From Rhizobium anhuiense (lineage in GTDB: Bacteria; Pseudomonadota; Alphaproteobacteria; Rhizobiales; Rhizobiaceae): a DNA stretch of 64,000 nucleotides. Positions within the stretch are counted from its first letter, which is position 1, and every line of letters begins with the position of its first letter. The DNA lies in NCBI RefSeq assembly GCF_003985145.1, contig NZ_ML133531.1, forward strand, positions 62,001-126,000, given 5' to 3'. The notes beneath the pieces are model-generated. The model saw nothing but the letters and a program-made list of their open reading frames with translations. It did no database searches and was not told the origin of the DNA. Shown here piece after piece: positions 61,417 through 64,000 of this stretch. The position numbers and the translations under genes are program-made.

Positions 61417-62129
61417 TCGATCCGAAGAGCGAAGAGGATTTCGAAGGCGATTTCGACGACAGGAGCCGCGAACTGCAGGCCGAGATCGAGGCCGAGCGCA
61501 TCGCCGAGGCGCTGGTCTTCGCCTCGTCGCAGCCGGTCTCCGAAGGCTTCCTCGCCGAGCGCCTGCCTGAGAAGACCGACGTGCGCGCCATCATGCTGCG
61601 CCTGAAGGAGCAGTATGCGCCGCGGGGCGTCAATCTGGTCCAGGTCGAGGGCGCCTGGGCCTTCCGCACTGCCGCCGACCTGTCATTCATCATCCGCCGT
61701 GATGACAATGAGGTGAAGAAGCTTTCGCGCGCAGCATTGGAAGTGCTGGCGATCATTGCCTATCACCAGCCGGTGACGCGCGCCGAGATCGAGGATATCC
61801 GTGGCGTCCAGACCTCGCGCGGCACGCTCGACGTGTTGATGGAGGCCGGCTGGGTGCGGTTCCGCGGCCGCCGGCGCACGCCGGGCCGGCCGGTGACATT
61901 GGGCACGACACGCGATTTCCTCGACCATTTCGGTCTCGAAGAGCTGCGTGACTTGCCGGGTCTCGAAGAGTTGAAGGGAGCGGGCTTGCTGTCGGGCCGC
62001 ATTCCGGCGAATTTCAATATTCCCTCGCCGTTGATGAACGACGAACTGACCGAGGACGAAGACCCGATCACCCAGATGGACCTCGAGGAATTGGGGTTGT
62101 TGGCGCCGCGCGGCACCTCTGAAGATTGA
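61413..62129 (+). CDS. scpB: Segregation and condensation protein B
   Basis: 238 residues from a TTG at 61413 that overlaps the scpA stop. Two winged-helix domains: RIAEALVFASSQPVSEGFLA and LSRAALEVLAIIAYHQPVTR with EIEDIRGVQTSRGTLDVLME. The C-terminal LEELKGAGLLSGRIPANFNI is the usual ScpB tail, followed by an acidic extension (LTEDEDPITQMDLEELGLLA). Works as a dimer on ScpA in the SMC complex. Followed by about 180 bases before tatA. Confidence 0.95.
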   Translation: MIDPKSEEDFEGDFDDRSRELQAEIEAERIAEALVFASSQPVSEGFLAERLPEKTDVRAIMLRLKEQYAPRGVNLVQVEGAWAFRTAADLSFIIRRDDNEVKKLSRAALEVLAIIAYHQPVTRAEIEDIRGVQTSRGTLDVLMEAGWVRFRGRRRTPGRPVTLGTTRDFLDHFGLEELRDLPGLEELKGAGLLSGRIPANFNIPSPLMNDELTEDEDPITQMDLEELGLLAPRGTSED

Positions 62130-62311
62130 GGGGTTTGCGTCTTGCTTTTGCCATGCATGGCGAAAACAATAGAACCAGCACTTTTCGGCGGGTCAATGGC
62201 TTGTCACAAAGGGCGATACCGTGACATTAAGCGCAGTTCAAAGGGCTTGATGTTGGAAACGGTGTCGGAAATCCTTACATCGTGGGAACATAGAAACAGG
62301 GAGTTAGCGTA

Positions 62312-62503
62312 ATGGGTTCTTTTAGCATGTGGCACTGGCTGATCGTTCTGGTCATCGTGCTGTTGTTGTTCGGTCGCGGCAAGATTCCGGAACTGATGGG
62401 CGACGTTGCCAAGGGCATCAAGAGCTTCAAGAAGGGCATGACGGACGAGGACGCGCCGGATACGGCAAAGACCGTCGATCACAAGGCCGACGAAACGAAG
62501 TAA
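62312..62503 (+). CDS. tatA: Twin-arginine translocase subunit TatA
   Basis: 63 residues. Starts [20 protein letters not shown] then [20 protein letters not shown]: a short periplasmic N-terminus, one membrane helix, the FGRGKIP hinge and an amphipathic helix, exactly the TatA layout. It multimerises to form the protein-conducting element for folded proteins. Fifty-one bases before tatB, same operon. Confidence 0.97.
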
Positions 62504-62554
62504 CCAAGTCCGGGAAAAAGCGCAGCCCCCGCGCTTCCCGTCCAGGAGCCTTGC

Positions 62555-63166
62555 ATGTTCGATATTGGCTGGACCGAGCTTTTGGTCATTGCGGTCGTAC
62601 TGATCGTGGTGGTCGGTCCGAAGGATTTGCCGCCGATGCTGCGCGCTTTCGGCAAGATGACGCAGCGCGCCCGTAAGGTCGCGGGTGAATTTCGTGCGCA
62701 GTTCGACGAAGCGTTGCGCGAAGCCGAGCTTGACGATGTCCGCCAGACGATCAGCGACGCCCAGAAGCTCAACCCGGTCAACAGCCTGCGCGAGGCGATG
62801 AACCCGCTTCGCCAGATGGGCAACGAGATCAAGGCCGACCTGCAGAAGTCGACCGTGGTCACGGAAAACAAGACCGAGGTGCCGGCTGCTGCTGTCTCGG
62901 CTCCGACGCCGTCGATGAGCCTGCCGGAAACGCCGCCGCTGGTGCCGGCGCCTGCGCAGCCTGAACCCGTCGCAGCAGCGATCGTCCAGGCCGATACGGT
63001 TGCCGCCAAGCCGAAACCCGTGCGCAAGCCGCGCCTCAAGGCTACCGACAAGGTCGATGCTGCGGCGGCCGTTGCCGTGCCCGTGGAAAAACCGAAGCGC
63101 ACGACGGCAGTCAAAAAGACTGCAACGCCGAAGAAGCCGGCGCAGACGAAGAAGGACGAGGCATGA
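62555..63166 (+). CDS. tatB: Twin-arginine translocase subunit TatB
   Basis: 203 residues. MFDIGWTELLVIAVVLIVVV then GPKDLPPMLRAFGKMTQRAR carries the TatB-type Glu in the membrane helix and the GPKDLP hinge. The long C-terminal tail (about 100-203) is Pro/Ala/Lys-rich and disordered, ending PKKPAQTKKDEA. TatB binds signal peptides with TatC. Stop overlaps tatC start. Confidence 0.96.
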   Translation: MFDIGWTELLVIAVVLIVVVGPKDLPPMLRAFGKMTQRARKVAGEFRAQFDEALREAELDDVRQTISDAQKLNPVNSLREAMNPLRQMGNEIKADLQKSTVVTENKTEVPAAAVSAPTPSMSLPETPPLVPAPAQPEPVAAAIVQADTVAAKPKPVRKPRLKATDKVDAAAAVAVPVEKPKRTTAVKKTATPKKPAQTKKDEA

Positions 63167-63990
63167 GCGGTGATATCGAAGACAAGCCGCAGCCGTTGAT
63201 CGAGCACCTGATGGAGCTGCGCACGCGGCTGATGTGGTCGATCGGCGCGTTTTTCGTCGCCTTCATCATATGCTTCTTTTTTGCCAAGCACCTCTTCAAC
63301 TATCTGGTCATTCCTTACAAGACGGCCGTGGAATGGGCGCATCTCGACGTCGAGAAGGCCCAGCTGATCTACACCGCGCCGCAGGAATTCTTCTTCACCC
63401 AGGTCAAGGTGGCGATGTTCGGCGGTCTCGTGGTCGCTTTCCCGATCATTGCCGCCCAGGTCTACAAGTTCGTGGCGCCGGGCCTCTACAAGAACGAGCG
63501 TCAGGCCTTCCTGCCGTTCCTGATCGCCTCGCCGGTCCTGTTCCTGATGGGCGCGGCACTCGTCTATTTCTTCTTCACGCCGATGGTCATGTGGTTCTTC
63601 CTGTCGATGCAGCAGGCGCCGGGTCATGACGAGGTGGCGATTTCGCTGATGCCGAAGGTCTCGGAATATCTGAGCCTCATCATGACGCTGGTCTTCTCCT
63701 TCGGCCTCGTCTTCCAGCTTCCCGTCGTCACCACGCTGCTTGCCCGTGTTGGCCTGCTGACGTCGCAATGGCTTGCCGAAAAGCGCAAGTTCGCCATCGT
63801 CCTCGCCTTCGTCGTTGCTGCCGTGCTGACGCCGCCGGACCCGATGTCTCAGATCGGCCTTGCGATACCGACGATCCTTCTCTACGAGATTTCCATCTAT
63901 GCGGCGCGACTCGTGGAGCGCCAGCGTGCCCGGCAGGCGGTCGAAAAGGACACCGGATCCGCGGACGTTGCCAAGACGGACAGCGTCTGA
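63163..63990 (+). CDS. tatC: Twin-arginine translocase subunit TatC
   Basis: 275 residues. Six membrane spans; MSGDIEDKPQPLIEHLMELR holds the conserved HLxELR of the signal-peptide site, and APQEFFFTQVKVAMFGGLVV and PGLYKNERQAFLPF are family landmarks. The C-terminus is polar (ERQRARQAVEKDTGSADVAK). It starts within the tatB stop (ATGA). The gene ends 10 bases before the window edge; serS commonly follows in Rhizobiales. Confidence 0.97.
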   Translation: MSGDIEDKPQPLIEHLMELRTRLMWSIGAFFVAFIICFFFAKHLFNYLVIPYKTAVEWAHLDVEKAQLIYTAPQEFFFTQVKVAMFGGLVVAFPIIAAQVYKFVAPGLYKNERQAFLPFLIASPVLFLMGAALVYFFFTPMVMWFFLSMQQAPGHDEVAISLMPKVSEYLSLIMTLVFSFGLVFQLPVVTTLLARVGLLTSQWLAEKRKFAIVLAFVVAAVLTPPDPMSQIGLAIPTILLYEISIYAARLVERQRARQAVEKDTGSADVAKTDSV

Positions 63991-64000
63991 GCGGCGATCC

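Overview
The window is a stretch of alphaproteobacterial chromosome, GC-rich and densely coded. Gene content (ExoR, PopZ/DUF2497, NasST-controlled nitrate assimilation, the argS-SPOR-nagZ-scpAB-tatABC order, FecCD and PotABCD-like ABC systems) points to the Rhizobium/Agrobacterium group, most like the R. leguminosarum-R. etli branch. That placement is inference from protein content; no rRNA or species marker lies in the window. I saw no insertion sequence, prophage, CRISPR array or replication origin.

Layout. 1-2463: truncated FAD oxidoreductase, photolyase and a small exported protein. 3055-4893: AsnC/Lrp regulator divergent from a DUF2000 protein, then a HAD phosphatase. 4930-14043: complete nitrate assimilation locus on the minus strand (nasT, nasS, then nitrate transporter, nirB, nirD, nasA) with a recognisable sigma-54 promoter and a transcribed leader that carries an ANTAR-type hairpin and a terminator. 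14705-20606: scattered metabolic genes (1-Cys peroxiredoxin, PuuD-like amidase, GST, lytic transglycosylase, epimerase, glycerate 2-kinase). 20734-28136: M20 peptidase and a four-gene spermidine/putrescine-type ABC importer, divergent from an adenine-deaminase-family enzyme. 28508-33181: tightly coupled six-gene operon combining a FecBCD-type metal-chelate importer with an FmdE-like protein and two unassigned amidotransferase-fold-like proteins; this is the least explained system here.

34386-41000 looks like a stress-response cluster: PHB-depolymerase-type esterase, PepSY-like secreted protein, YflT-type stress protein, two convergent paralogous low-affinity-iron-permease-like membrane proteins, a large HPII-type catalase, a membrane protein with a 25-residue companion, and a small lipoprotein. 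Three upstream regions carry GGAAC-N16-xGTT motifs resembling promoters of the alphaproteobacterial general stress sigma factor EcfG.

41107-48389 holds tRNA-Asn and tRNA-Cys, two KTSC-type small proteins, a protein-L-isoaspartate methyltransferase homologue, PopZ-like DUF2497 and valS. 48789-52889 carries a FadL-type porin, exoR, xthA and an ErpA/IscA-type Fe-S carrier. 53112-63990 is a conserved housekeeping run on the plus strand: dgt, argS, a 1066-residue SPOR protein, nagZ, scpA, scpB, tatA, tatB, tatC.
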